NCBI GenBank assembly: GCA_963755375.1
Contig: CAVWKG010000009.1
Span: 26,946 to 90,945, forward strand
DNA length: 64,000 nucleotides
Direction of reading: 5' to 3'
Origin: Bog-473 sp963755375
Lineage (GTDB): Bacteria; Actinomycetota; Acidimicrobiia; Acidimicrobiales; RAAP-2
The position numbers and the translations under genes are program-made. How positions within the stretch are numbered: position 1 is the first letter of the stretch; every line of letters starts with the position of its first letter. This document shows, in pieces, positions 17,069-26,907 of the stretch. A model generated the notes under the pieces. The model searched no databases, was not told the DNA's origin, and saw nothing but the letters and a program-made list of their open reading frames with translations.

Positions 17069-17419
17069 ATGGCAATTGAAGAGGCTGCGCTAATAGAACC
17101 AGCGGATTTCACCGCTGAGGTGCGCGACGAGGACGCTGCGACGGTGGTGTCGCTCACGGGCGAACTTGACCTATCCACCGCCGGAACACTGCGCGAGGTT
17201 CTTGTGCTTCCCGAGGTGCTGAATGCACCGGCTGTCCGGGTGGATCTGACGCAGGTCGACTTCCTGGGCTCCACAGGCGTCGGCATGCTCGTTTCTGCTT
17301 GCAAACGGATCAAAGCCTCAGGCGGCAGCTTCTCGGTGATCTGCGCTAAGAGCGAGGTCCGGCAGGTCCTTGAGATTTCAGGGCTCCTCGATTACCTACA
17401 CGTCGAGGGCGCTGCGTAA
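17069..17419 (+). CDS. STAS-domain anti-sigma factor antagonist
   Basis: An AGGAGGTG ribosome binding site ends eight bases before the ATG at 17069. The 116-residue protein is a single STAS domain: VVSLTGELDLSTAGTLREVL, VRVDLTQVDFLGSTGVGMLVSACKRIKASGG, and a C-terminal VLEISGLLDYLHV. The Ser in DFLGSTGVG is the residue that partner kinases of the RsbW/SpoIIAB type phosphorylate. It would act by binding an anti-sigma factor and freeing a sigma factor. No such kinase or sigma gene is adjacent, so its partner is elsewhere. Confidence 0.88.
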   Translation: MAIEEAALIEPADFTAEVRDEDAATVVSLTGELDLSTAGTLREVLVLPEVLNAPAVRVDLTQVDFLGSTGVGMLVSACKRIKASGGSFSVICAKSEVRQVLEISGLLDYLHVEGAA

Positions 17420-17637
17420 AACGACCATAACTCGGGGCCGGACCTGAACTGACATGAGTGTGGTCCACCTATGTCCGCACCGCCAGTGCGATAGGCAGAT
17501 GCGCGTTCTCTACCAGCCGGGTAGTGCGATGGGGTCCCCGGCCTCGGATGGGAGCTATACCGCGATTCAACCCCGGATAAACGGCTGCGAACAGCCGCCC
17601 GAACTGGACCGGATACCGGCCCGCCACGATGATTCGC

Positions 17638-17664
17638 CTGCCCCCAAGGTGCGTACGGGGATAG
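17638..17664 (+). repeat. Short palindromic repeat copy (divergent)
   Basis: CTGCCCCCAAGGTGCGTACG then GGGATAG, a diverged ATGGTGCC-type member lying 80 bases before the long GC-rich repeat copy 2. Confidence 0.5.
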
Positions 17665-17744
17665 TGCACTCGAAGTCTGCGCCCCCCGCGCTTCATTTCA
17701 ATCGCCCCGCCAAATCGTGCGCCTGCCCTTCCCCCCCGCCCCGT

Positions 17745-18035
17745 CCCCCGGTCCGCCCTCCGTCCGCCCTCCTGGTGCTCGCCGGCTCCCGCCGGCTGCG
17801 CCCGGCTGGCTGGCTGGCCCTGTCCCCGCCTGGGCTTTGTCCGCGCTCCTTCCGTGCGCGCGGCCCGCGCTCGGTCGTTCCCCCTCTCTCCCCACCCTGT
17901 GATGTGACACAAAGGAAGCGGAAAGAGGGAGGGGCGGCCGGAGGACGGACAGAAGGGCGGAGAACGGGAGGCCGGCGGGAAGCAGGGCGGGAGCCCACCA
18001 AGGGGCGACCAGCCCGGGACGGAGGGGGGCGCTCG
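17745..18035 (+). repeat. Long GC-rich repeat, family B, copy 2 (most complete)
   Basis: The left module (GGTGCTCGCCGGCTCC, GGCTGGCTGGCTGGCCCT, CCCTCTCTCC) matches copy 1 at 10 kb. The right module (GTGACACAAAGGAAGCGGAA, GGACAGAAGGGCGGAG, CAAGGGGCGACCAGCCCGGG) matches, inverted, the copy at 54893-55037 over about 130 bases. CCTGTGATGTG lies at the junction. Both strands are open for long stretches only because of the base composition; I do not call a gene here. Confidence 0.75.
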
Positions 18036-18187
18036 AAGAAGGCGTTGGCGTGTAGCTGCTGTTCCTCTGCGATAGATACGAGAGTGTACGACTAGAGGTT
18101 CAGTGTTCCGGCGATTGACGTCTAGATCTACGGCCAAATCGTCTTACCTGGTGCGGACGAACGTGCAGCAGCTCGGAAAGGCCTCCG

Positions 18188-18409
18188 ATGAACGCCGCCA
18201 AAGAGGTCGTGGCGCAGGGTGCCCGCGATCGCCGCCTGTCGGAGGAACTAGTACTAAAGCCAGGCGTACGGCTGCTGTACCACCGCGAATACCTTACGAT
18301 CGTGCACGTGGTGATGGCGGAACGCCCGGTCGGTGCAGGCAGTCCGATTCCGCACGATCATCTGAGGTGGGCCGTGATCGGCACGCTCGGCTGGGGTAGG
18401 CTCATTTGA
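18188..18409 (+). CDS. Small hypothetical protein
   Basis: A possible 73-residue product from the ATG at 18188, with AAAGG ten bases upstream. It has a charged start (MNAAKEVVAQGARDRRLSEEL) and a mixed remainder. No domain is recognised and the region between 18035 and 18680 is otherwise empty, so this may be a chance frame or a fragment. Confidence 0.25.
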   Translation: MNAAKEVVAQGARDRRLSEELVLKPGVRLLYHREYLTIVHVVMAERPVGAGSPIPHDHLRWAVIGTLGWGRLI

Positions 18410-18679
18410 GGCGCCAGTAATGCGCGTGTGAGTGTTGGTCGCCGGATGACACTCCGGGCCGGCAATGTACGGGGGCAGTCTGGACTGCAATCGGTGGTTC
18501 CGTTTAACGTGACGACATGGCTGAACCTGAGGCCCGACTGACCCCAGTGTGATGCGGCTGCCGTCTGGTCGGCTCGTGCGAGGTCGTGGACTTCGCCAAT
18601 CACTCCCCTCAGGGTCTGAGCCCACGTTCGCCGTCTACCCTTTGGGAGAGCCACCTCCCGAGTCGCACTAAGAGAGTCG

Positions 18680-20572
18680 GTGGGTGCGTTGGCCGTGACA
18701 CCAAATCCACCAGTCACGCAACCGACAAGAACTAGCCGGACGGTGCCAACGGACCAAGACGATCGACTGCGGAGAAACGGCTCTCGTCCGGCATGGACCC
18801 AACGTCGGTGGGTCTACGAGGTTGGGTATGCCCTCCTGGTTGTCGGAGCGTCGGCGCTCGTCCTCTCACCAGTCCTCCGCCGATCCGGATGGCCTCTGAA
18901 TCAGGGCTCCACCGCCCCTCTTCTTCTGGTGCAGATCTATGCGGCCCATTTTCGCCACCTTGACTTTTTTCCTGTCTGGTCAAGCAGCGATGGGCTCGGA
19001 ATGGGTTCCCCGGTGCTTCTCTACTACCATCGGGATTTCTTCTATATCGCCGGGCTCATTTACGCGTTGTTCGATGGTCTCAAGGCCTCGGTAGTCGCCA
19101 CCATCACGGTCTTCCTGGTAGTCGGCGCGTACGGCATGCGTCAGGCCCTCGGGGTCGTCACCAACAGTCGGCTCTTGCGCACGGTGGGCTCCTTAGGATT
19201 CCTGTTCACGAACTACGTGTTCACTGATTGGTTAGATCCGCGCGGTGATCTGGCTGAGTTCTCCGCCTTGATGATCGTGCCCTGGCTGCTCTACTGGTGC
19301 CTCAATCTGGTGAAATACCGACGCGTATCGTTCGTACTGATACCGGTCATGGTGCTCGTGGTCAATGCTCATAGCGCGATCGCACTCCTTTCCCTGGTCA
19401 CCTTGTTGATTGCTTTGGCCGCTTTCGTGACGTTCGCCGGGTTCCGGGGGCTCCGGGCAATAGGTCTTCGACTGATCGCGTCAGTGGCTGGTGCAACGCT
19501 GTTGCTGGCGCCGACACTGCTGGCCGAGCTCGCGTTCAGCCAGTTTTACGATCCTCAAACAAAGAACACCGCCAATCCCTACACCATTTCCCAACAGTTC
19601 GTCAGCTTCGGGTCATACTTCTTTGACGACTCGCATCGTTGGCTCGCCGCTCTCAACCAGCCCGATTTCGTGCAGATCGATTTCGCCATCTGGGTGCCGG
19701 TCGCTGCCGCCTTAGCCGCGCTAGCTGTCGGTTGCTTCGTCGCCCTGCGCAGACGAGTTCGTTGGACTCTGCTACGTCACCTTGACCTCCCGGTGATCAT
19801 CTTTATCCTGGTGAGTCTTGCCGTCTATTTGTTCTTGCAGTTGAGGATCTCCTATTTCGTGTACCGAATCCTCACTCCGCTTCTGGTCATTAACTTCCCT
19901 TGGCGGATGCTCGCGTTTATCACTCCCCTCGGCATCGTTCTCGTCGTGATCATCGCAGATGACCTGATGCGTCGATTCCCGATCAGATTTCTCTGGCGGG
20001 CCGTGGCGGGCGCCTGGCTTGCTCTTCTAATCGTGCTGTCTCCGATCTCTTCCAGCCCGGCAATAAACCTCGGATTTTTAAATGCGCCGGGTCAGTTCCC
20101 TGCCATGGGGCTGTTCACCGCTCCGACGTATGTGAACTACCGGACCTTCAATGGTTTCTTCACCGGCCCCTTCAGCAACGGTTCTCTCTACAACGTATTT
20201 CTTCCCAAAGTCTTCACGGCAAATGGTCAAGAAGTGAACGATGTCGGCACACTCTATGCACAACTCCACCGGCACCAAGCTGGCGCACAGTCGCTAAGCC
20301 AGCTCCCATGCGCGGTCGTCGGACCAACGCACGCGGCTTTCGAAACGTTGCAACTCAGATTCTCAGTGACCTGCCGTGGCGCAACTCGATTGGCCCTACC
20401 GGTGAGCTACAACGCCTTCTCGAAGGTCTTCGTGGAGACGGAGCGGGGGAGGCTACAACAGATTCCGTATTTTCATCTCCGGACCGATCCGAGAATCATC
20501 ATCAACGTAACAAGTTCCCGAACCGAGGCCGTGATAGTGCATCTACCAACGCTGTGGGGGACCTTGTTCTAA
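18680..20572 (+). CDS. Large polytopic membrane protein (PTPS-related / glycosyltransferase-like)
   Basis: The 630-residue product from the GTG at 18680 has about eleven hydrophobic helices up to residue ~455 and an extracytoplasmic C-terminal ~170 residues. The first periplasmic loop reads GWPLNQGSTAPLLLVQIYAAHF then FFPVWSSSDGLGMGSPVLLYYHRDFFYIAGLIYAL, which resembles the GT-C-like arrangement of the membrane 6-pyruvoyl-tetrahydropterin-synthase-related family (PF10131). Such proteins are thought to act in envelope polysaccharide or lipid glycosylation; catalytic residues are not established. The gene is intact and stands alone. Assignment to the GT-C fold is moderately secure, the substrate unknown. 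Confidence 0.75.
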   Translation: MGALAVTPNPPVTQPTRTSRTVPTDQDDRLRRNGSRPAWTQRRWVYEVGYALLVVGASALVLSPVLRRSGWPLNQGSTAPLLLVQIYAAHFRHLDFFPVWSSSDGLGMGSPVLLYYHRDFFYIAGLIYALFDGLKASVVATITVFLVVGAYGMRQALGVVTNSRLLRTVGSLGFLFTNYVFTDWLDPRGDLAEFSALMIVPWLLYWCLNLVKYRRVSFVLIPVMVLVVNAHSAIALLSLVTLLIALAAFVTFAGFRGLRAIGLRLIASVAGATLLLAPTLLAELAFSQFYDPQTKNTANPYTISQQFVSFGSYFFDDSHRWLAALNQPDFVQIDFAIWVPVAAALAALAVGCFVALRRRVRWTLLRHLDLPVIIFILVSLAVYLFLQLRISYFVYRILTPLLVINFPWRMLAFITPLGIVLVVIIADDLMRRFPIRFLWRAVAGAWLALLIVLSPISSSPAINLGFLNAPGQFPAMGLFTAPTYVNYRTFNGFFTGPFSNGSLYNVFLPKVFTANGQEVNDVGTLYAQLHRHQAGAQSLSQLPCAVVGPTHAAFETLQLRFSVTCRGATRLALPVSYNAFSKVFVETERGRLQQIPYFHLRTDPRIIINVTSSRTEAVIVHLPTLWGTLF

Positions 20573-20895
20573 GACCGCCCGCTGGGATCACCCGGACGAA
20601 AGACGCCGAAGATCTCTCTCGGATGGGGGCCAAACGCCCCTAGTGCACACACGGTTTGCGTGGTAGCACCTTCATTGCGCAGAGCCAATCACGCCGTGAC
20701 ACAGGGGAGGCGACCCATGAAGAGAAGAACGACGAGCCTGCTACCCATGTCACCGAAGATGAGGAAAGTGCACCTGGGAAAGTGACCATCGGGGCGAGCG
20801 CGAAGTGCTCGTACCAGGAAGGAATCAAGGCCCTCGGAAAGCGAGGCTCTTGCTTCCGAATCAAGGACGGGCAAGTCGGACACGGGATGTACCAC
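20573..20895. other. Gene-free region
   Basis: No start with a ribosome binding site leads to a recognisable protein on either strand. Probably decayed DNA between the membrane protein and the fragment at 20896. Confidence 0.35.
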
Positions 20896-21096
20896 CTAAG
20901 TGATGGAATCCCACTCTCTGAGATCGCTCCACTGATCCCCCCAGATTGTATTTGTGCCGAAGGCGGCGATGAACCAGAAGTAGGCGGCCACCAGCGACGC
21001 GAATCCGACTACGGCGACGAGACCAGGCGGAATCTTCGTAGACGGGCGATGGCCGACCGGTGTCGTCCGAGGGGGTGTGTTCACGGAGACGGACAC
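20896..21096 (-). pseudogene. N-terminal fragment of a membrane protein
   Basis: The 66 residues MSVSVNTPPRTTP..., then a hydrophobic helix LVAVVGFASLVAAYFWFIAAF and GTNTIWGDQWSDL, look like the first transmembrane segment and periplasmic loop of large actinobacterial glycosyltransferase-type membrane proteins. The frame stops directly after it and nothing similar continues. Inferred to be a 5' remnant. Confidence 0.4.
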
Positions 21097-21494
21097 CCGT
21101 CAATCGTGACACCTTTTCGAAGGAGCCAGCTACCGGGAGATCACGTCTCTGACTGGGGCGGTGGTGTGGAAACTCCGACCCGGCAGCGTTCAGGGTCATT
21201 CCACTATCCGCCAGCCACGAAAGCAACCACGACATAGCCAGCGTGGCGATCGAAGTTGGTTCGCCGCCTGTCGCAGATGGTTGTGGTACGGGATCTTCGT
21301 GGCGGGGGGCAATCTGGAGTCTCGCCGTGGGACGTTCGCATCAACTGCAGCGGGATGCGGAGCGGAGCATATGGGGATGGATGAATCCCAGGCCTGCCCT
21401 CTTGCCTACCGAGCGGACCCAGCGATGCGCAGTCCGGCGATCCAGGTGGTTACCGTCCTTGCGGCAAAGAATCGGGTCCTCGCTCCGTTCACCG
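21097..21494. other. Gene-free region
   Basis: About 400 bases with no supported gene. It joins the membrane-protein fragment to the recombinase remnant. Confidence 0.35.
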
Positions 21495-21625
21495 ACGGCG
21501 AAGATCGATGGTCCCGGTCCTCACTGGAGCATTCACGAGCTGCGTCACTCCTACGTTTCTTAGTTGCTCGCCATTGGCGTGCCGCTCGAAGGTCGTCTTC
21601 CGAAACGCTGGCTAGTTGACGTGTT
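21495..21625 (+). pseudogene. Tyrosine recombinase remnant
   Basis: Reading from 21507: DGPGPHWSIHELRHSYVS, a stop, then LLAIGVPLEGRLPKRWLVDV. HELRHSYVSLLA is the HxLRH box II of phage-type integrases. The rest of the catalytic domain is not visible, so this is a short scar of a former integrase gene. It is unrelated in sequence detail to the twin recombinases at 24.4-26.8 kb. Confidence 0.5.
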
Positions 21626-21641
21626 CCGTCCACTCTAAACA

Positions 21642-21679
21642 CTGCCCCCATGGTGCCTGATTCGCATGGTGGCACCCCG
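21642..21679 (+). repeat. Short palindromic repeat copy (ATGGTGCCTGATTCG core)
   Basis: CTGCCCCCATGGTGCCTGAT then TCGCATGGTGGCACCCCG. Outer arms TGCC/GGCA and inner GGTGCC/GGCACC pair. It is the best-preserved member of this subfamily. Confidence 0.75.
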
Positions 21680-21790
21680 TTCCGTTGGCGTACTGGGTCA
21701 GGCTTGGACTTGCCCGGACCCCACAGTTCGTTCTGAGGAGGATCTCCTCGGCCCTGGTGGCTTTCCTGCTGAGGAGGCATAGTTCGGAAG

Positions 21791-22539
21791 GTGGCGAAAC
21801 CGCTCGATTGGGAAGCCCTACTAGTCAAGGGCTACGAACCTCTGAAGGTCTCGCAACGGATCTTTCGTTGGCTTCCTCACGATCCTCGCTGCAAGCTTTG
21901 CTTGAACCCCTTTGGCGGCGTGGGCGGCAAAATGGTCGGCCTCATGGGGCGCAAGCCCTCCCGCAAGAACCCAAATATCTGTCAGTTCTGCTTCGATCAC
22001 CTGCCGACCGGAGGCATCGAGATCGACATCGCAGTTGTGTTCGCCGACGTGCGAGCTTCGACTGCTCTGGGTGAGCACTCCGACGCCACCTCGTTCGCCG
22101 AGCGTCTGAACGAGTTCTATCGCACAGCAACCAAGGTGCTGATTCACAATGAGGGCATTGTGGACAAACTGATTGGCGACGAAGTGATGGGTCTCTTCAT
22201 CGAGGGTATCGCAGGACCCGAATATCGACGCAAGGCAGCGATTGCCGCTCTCGAACTGGCTCGAAGGTCACCGAACTACCCCTCGGTGTCGCTGCCAACG
22301 CTGGAGTCGCTTTCGTCGGCAATGTGGGATCGGGAACTGTATTGGACTTCACCGCTCTGGGTGATGCCGTCAATGTTGGTGCTCGCCTCCAGGGCCACGC
22401 GTCGCCAGGCGAGGTTGTCCTTGCAGCCTCCCTTTACCCCCTGATTGAGGCGGAGTACCCGGGGGGACGACCCGATCGGATAGCGATACGTGGCCGGGAC
22501 AAACCAGTTGACGTTGTGGTCTTAAGCTCGCCCGCGTAA
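21791..22539 (+). pseudogene. Class III adenylate/guanylate cyclase with N-terminal CxxC pair, frameshifted
   Basis: The N-terminal ~75 residues hold CKLC and CQFC 40 residues apart, a probable zinc or Fe-S binding knuckle. The cyclase domain follows: VVFADVRASTALGEHS with the first metal Asp, then IVDKLIGDEVMGLFIEG with the second. After ALELARRS (about 22270-22290) the correct frame moves by one base and continues as LPLGVAANAGVAFVGNVGSGTVLDFTALGDAVNVGARL, including the G-x-N/transition-state region, to the TAA at 22537-22539. With the shift repaired the protein would be about 249 residues. The break is not in a homopolymer. The soluble CxxC-cyclase architecture suggests a metal or redox-controlled cAMP/cGMP signal. 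Confidence 0.72.
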
Positions 22540-22607
22540 TCCACGACCTTCGCTCGATAGCCCGAAAGTGACGGATATCGGTCGGCCTGCCACCGATTGT
22601 GCCCAAG

Positions 22608-22640
22608 TGCCCCACTGTTCCGGCGAACGGGGGCAGTGCC
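22608..22640 (-). repeat. Short palindromic repeat copy (GTTCGCCGG core)
   Basis: TGCCCCACTGTTCCGGCGAA then CGGGGGCAGTGCC. TGCCCC and GGGGCA flank the core; between the cyclase and the pentapeptide gene, whose 3' ends converge. Confidence 0.7.
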
Positions 22641-22688
22641 TGCTCTTGTCAAGCGAAGTCCGTTGCTGGGTCGAGATCGACCTGCCGA

Positions 22689-24187
22689 TCAGTTCTTGAC
22701 CGTCATGCTGAGATGGGAACTGAAGGCGCTCCCACCCGGACCGAAGGCCTCCGACAGCAGCGCGTAGGAGCCGTTGGGAACCGTCGTGGTGTTCCAGCTG
22801 TAGAGCCATCCGTAGTAGGTGGGAGTGGCCGTGCCGACTAGGTGACCGGTGTAACCATAGGATCCACCGAAGAGCCAGAACTCGACGCTGGTGGCATTGG
22901 AGGCAGAAGCATCCAAGGTGGCGGCGGTTCCCGACAGTGTTGCACCGTTCGATGGGATGAGCACCGCGGTCACCGGTGGTTGATTGTTCACCGTGACGGT
23001 GATCGGAGTACTGGTATCAGTGTTGTTGTCGGCATCGGTCGCTACGCTCTGGAGGCTATAGATCCCATTGGGCACCGCCGTCGTATTCCACTGGGCCAGC
23101 CAGCCGTAGTAGGTGAGGGTGGCTGTGGCAATGACCTTGTTGATGAGGGAGCCCCCCGTTACCTCGAAGACCACCTTGGTGACGCCTGGGCCGTCGGACG
23201 CGCCAGCGTCGACGTAGGAAGCACCGCTCAAGACCGTACCGTCGGCGGGGACGAGGACTCGGGTGAAGTATTGGGTTGTCGGGAGCACATCCACCTGGAA
23301 CGTCCCGGTGGCGACGTCGTTCGCATGGTCAAGGACCTGGCAGGTCACGGTGGTCGAGAAGAGCGCGAAGGTGGATCCCGATGCCGGGGTGCAGCTGCCG
23401 GGCGTCGCACCGGGAATGGCCGGGGGCGTCGACCACGTCGCTATGGCGCCGGCCTGACTCGTCGCTGTCAAGCTTTGGTCAGAAGGAACGAGAAGCGTGC
23501 CCGTCACATTGGCGCCGTTCAGGCTTACGTAGTACGTCACGGGAATAGGTTGCACTGTGGAGGTGAGGCTGGCATCTGTGAGGTTCGAGCCGCTCAGATC
23601 GGCAAAAGCAAGGCTTGCACCACCGAGATTGGTGCCAGTCAGATTGGCGCCCTCGAGATCTGCACTCTCCATGATCCCGGTTTGGACGTCCGCACCCGAG
23701 AGGTTCGCTCCCGGCATGACGGCGTCGGTAAAGTCGGCCGCTCCACACGCAACCTCCACAAAGAAGATGCACTCGGCCAGGGTCGCGCTGCTGAGATTGG
23801 CATCGGTCAAATTCGCGCCCGCGCGCTGGCGCTTGTGCAGTTGCCGGGGTAAATACAGTCCACGAACTGTGCTCCACCCAGGTTGGCGTAGGAGAGGTTC
23901 GCAGAGGAGAGATTGGCATCTGAAGGTTCGGAGCAGGTGCCTGGGCAAAATGCGAACACCGCTGTACTCAGGTTGGCGTAGGAGAGGTTGACAGAGGAGA
24001 GGTCGGCACCTGCCAAGTTGGCGTTGGCACAATTGGTGAAGTGCGTCGGGGTGGGGTTCGAGACGATGGTGCAACCGTTGACGACCATGTCGGCGGATGC
24101 CGGCATCGACGTGGCCAACACGGGCGTGACGAGTGTGACAGCGATCACCAGAACCGTGCCGGTGACGGCCAGAAGACGTCCAACCAC
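22689..24187 (-). pseudogene. Secreted pentapeptide-repeat and Ig-like domain protein, frameshifted
   Basis: From the ATG at 24187 a signal peptide (LLAVTGTVLVIAVTLVTPVLATSMPASA) leads into pentapeptide repeats (ANLAGADLSSVNLSYANLS). Near 23820-23845 the frame must change by one base, after which pentapeptides continue (AGANLTDANLSSATL, DLEGANLTGTNLGGASL), followed by a HYR-like domain and two Ig-like domains that each end in a TxxYYGWLxxWNTTxVPNGxYxLxS motif. A repaired protein would be about 500 residues and lie outside the cell, presumably on the surface. Related Ig-like units occur in the intact protein at 56757-57725 and as a scrap at 60900-60990. Confidence 0.75.
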
Positions 24188-24278
24188 GGCACCACCCTCC
24201 GAATCATTTCGCAGGTAAGGGCAGAGGATTAGGCCTCCGAGAGCGTTGCGAGAGCGCCTCGTGTCGCCACAGGCTCAA

Positions 24279-24400
24279 TTAGATCGCCCAGGCAACCCCC
24301 TGTTTGTTCGTTAACAGCATACGCTTCGTTCCGTCGATCGGGTAGAAGATTTGGTTCCAAGCCGCAACCTGGTAGCTCGAACCCCCTGCCCCACTCGTGC
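24279..24400 (-). pseudogene. C-terminal fragment of an unknown secreted-type protein
   Basis: The minus strand encodes SSYQVAAWNQIFYPIDGTKRMLLTNKQGVAWAI and a stop. The composition is protein-like but there is no start or upstream sequence; it ends where the recombinase genes begin. It may mark a gene cut by arrival of that module. Weak evidence. Confidence 0.3.
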
Positions 24401-24450
24401 GATTACACGGGTGATCCACGAGATCTGGACTGAGGCTCATCGAACCACAC

Positions 24451-25728
24451 TCAGCCGTCCCCGTCGATCTCCTCAATGAAGCTCCCGAGGAGCTGAACTC
24501 GGTCCTCTTGGCCGTGGTCGATGGCGTCGTCTCGTTGGTGTCGCAGGATGGTCAGGAACTGGGGTCCGGTCTCGAAGAAGCCACAGCGCTCGCAGACCGA
24601 CTCGAAGGAGCAGTCGAGCCCGACCGGTCGGGTGCAGTGACCGTTCCCCAGGAGACGCCGGTGTTCGGCAGCGATGCGGCGCATGTTGGCCCCCTCGATG
24701 CTGGCCGGGAGCGGTTCGCCGCTCTCGTAGCTGGCCTCGACGGCCTGGGTCACCCGGAAATACTCCTCGGCCACCGTCCGATTCGAGATTCGGGCATAGG
24801 TCAGCGTCATGCGCATGGAACGGTGCCCCAAGAGAGCGGCGATCGCCTCCAGGCTCATGCCCCGGTTGATCAACCGTGTGGCCAAGGTGTGGCGCAGCTG
24901 ATGTGGATGGACGTGACCCACACCGGCTCTCTTGGCGACACGTTCGACGTAGCGATGGATGGTGCGCCGATCGAAGGGATGGCCGTCGTCGCGTTCGACG
25001 AGGCGGCCTGAGCGGCTCGGTCCCCGGAGCTTTCGGTAGTCGGCGATCAGCTGGACCAGTTCAGGTCCGATCGGCACGTAGCGGTCGTTGTGCAGCTTTC
25101 CGACGGGGATCCGCAGCGTGAAGGTGTCACCGAGTTTGGTCACTGCCTTGTCATCGAGCCCGGAGAGCTCGCCCACCCGGATGCCGGTCTGGGCCAGGAT
25201 CTCAACCATGACGCGCCGCCGGGGGTCGAGGTCGCTCGCCAGTGCGGCACTGAACTTCTCCATCGTCGGGTCGTCGAGGAACTTCGGCAACGGCTCGTCG
25301 GCTTGGGGAAAGTCACCAGGGAAGATCAAGGTCCGGCTCGGTGCGTCCTCGTAGTCCCAGTCGCGCAGCCGCTCGAAGAAGGTGCGCAGCAGACCGAGCC
25401 GGTGCCGGATGGTGACCGTGGCGAGTGGCTTTCCAGCTCTGCCCGGCCGGGCGGCCAGCCACAGCTTGTGCGCCTCGATGTGGCACCGTTCGACGGCGGC
25501 GATCGAGGTGCACTCGGGGTCGGCCTCGGTGACCTGGCCGGCGAAGTGGCGCAGCCCCAGCTCGGTGGCACCCACCGTGGTCTGACGGGCTGAGACGCCC
25601 AGTTGGTCCAGGTAGCGGGCCATGGTGCCCACCATCACCGGTGCTCTTTGGGCCGTCTCGGCCCAGGGGAACTCGATCTGGCTCCACCACGGCGATGGGG
25701 CCTCTGAAGCCTTCGGGAGGGCGCTCAC
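24451..25728 (-). CDS. Tyrosine recombinase with C-terminal Cys-rich tail (second of pair)
   Basis: The 425-residue protein has a SAM-like core-binding domain (about 90-160: HKLWLAARPGRAG to TFFERLRDWDYED) and a full catalytic domain: Arg in LAQTGIRVGELSGL, Lys in IPVGKLHNDRYVPI, HxLRH in VHPHQLRHTLATRLINRG, His in LLGHRSMRMTLTY with the nucleophile Tyr in that TYARIS segment. The last 80 residues contain C-x(n)-CSFESVCERCGFF, a probable zinc knuckle. Its first codon overlaps the stop of the recombinase gene upstream (25725-25728), so the two were co-translated. Paired overlapping recombinases are known from Tn554-like and recombinase-in-trio elements. Confidence 0.88.
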   Translation of the reverse strand: MSALPKASEAPSPWWSQIEFPWAETAQRAPVMVGTMARYLDQLGVSARQTTVGATELGLRHFAGQVTEADPECTSIAAVERCHIEAHKLWLAARPGRAGKPLATVTIRHRLGLLRTFFERLRDWDYEDAPSRTLIFPGDFPQADEPLPKFLDDPTMEKFSAALASDLDPRRRVMVEILAQTGIRVGELSGLDDKAVTKLGDTFTLRIPVGKLHNDRYVPIGPELVQLIADYRKLRGPSRSGRLVERDDGHPFDRRTIHRYVERVAKRAGVGHVHPHQLRHTLATRLINRGMSLEAIAALLGHRSMRMTLTYARISNRTVAEEYFRVTQAVEASYESGEPLPASIEGANMRRIAAEHRRLLGNGHCTRPVGLDCSFESVCERCGFFETGPQFLTILRHQRDDAIDHGQEDRVQLLGSFIEEIDGDG

Positions 25729-26763
25729 CCGGCCACCTCCACCGATGATGCGAGGGCTTCGACCGCCTTGGCGTATTCGTCGGCCAGCCAGTCGATGCCG
25801 AGGTGCAGATAGATCCGGGTCGACCCGATGGAACGGTGACCAGCCTGGGCCTGGAGCGCCTCGATGGCCATGCCGCCTTCACGCAATCGGGTGAAGCACG
25901 TGTGGCGGAGTTCGTGACAGGTGCCGTGCGACGAGTCCGGCCCGCTCCCGGGCGGCACTGAAGATCTCGTCGAGACCATCGACCGAGAGAGGTTGCCCAC
26001 GTCGTGGTCCTTTGAGTGAGACGAACAGCCGGTCTGTCGGGGCATCGGGTGGACGTTCGGTGTTCATGTAGCCGGCCACCGTCGTGAAGAAGGTGGGCGA
26101 GATCGGCACGAGCCGTTGGTGTCCACCTTTGCCTTCGGCAACGAACACCCGCCACTCCCCAAGACGCAGATCCTCGAGCCGGAGCCCGAGCACCTCGCAG
26201 CGCCGCAGACCACCCAGCAGCATCGCCTGGGCCATGGCCCGATCCCGCTCGGTGCGCAGCGCCGCCATGAGCGCCTCGACCTCGTCGAGATCCAAGACGC
26301 GCGGCAATCGCCGCACACCACGGACGAGGGATGCACCGCGTTCACCGCGGTGTCGATTGCGCCGGGTCGGCAGGCCTCGTGGCACCGGGTTGGCGACGAC
26401 GCCGGCATCGCCCCGGATGACCAGATAGCCATAGAGGCTCGACACCGCAGCGAGGCGTCGCTTGATGGTCGAGGGCGAGAGCCCCGACTCACCGTCGGAG
26501 ATCCGCACCACGTTCTCGGCGCCCGTTCGGGGTTGGCGTTGCGCCGTCACGAAGCGCAGGACGTCTCTCGGGGTCACGTCGGCGGGTTCCTTGCGGATCA
26601 CCCCGAAGAAGACGCTCAGGTCGTGGGCATAGGCCCGCACCGTGTTCGGCCTGGCCCGGCCAGAGGCGAACTCCAAGAACTCATCGACCAGCTCGTGGCC
26701 AACTCGGTACTCACGACGACCGTCTGCTCGTAGACGGCTCTGAAACGACGGACACCACACCAC
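25725..26763 (-). pseudogene. Tyrosine recombinase (first of pair), frameshifted before the active site
   Basis: From 26763 the protein has a core-binding domain (FLEFASGRARPNTVRAYAHDLSVFFG) and the first catalytic Arg in LLGGLRRCEVLGLRLEDL, then EGKGGHQRLVPISP with the Lys. Near 25925-25940 the frame changes: the continuation GTCHELRHTCFTRLREGGMAIEALQAQAGHRSIGSTRIYLHL carries HxLRH, the late His and the nucleophilic Tyr. One missing base explains it. Without repair, the product lacks half of the active site, so the pair may no longer work as a heteromer. The ends overlap the next recombinase by four bases. Confidence 0.8.
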
Positions 26764-26907
26764 CGCACACCTCCTTGTCGGACCTACGTCCGAAGAAGGC
26801 TCCCCGGACGTTCAGTCCAGGTGGCGGATCACCCGTATAAGTGCCGGTATGGGGCAGGGGACCACGCGTCGAGGTCGGGCACCGACGTACGCACCCAACC
26901 CAGTTGC

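Noticed and set aside
20656..21237. A plus-strand gene of 193 codons
   Set aside because: The translation has no domain and overlaps a better membrane-protein fragment on the other strand; no ribosome binding site.
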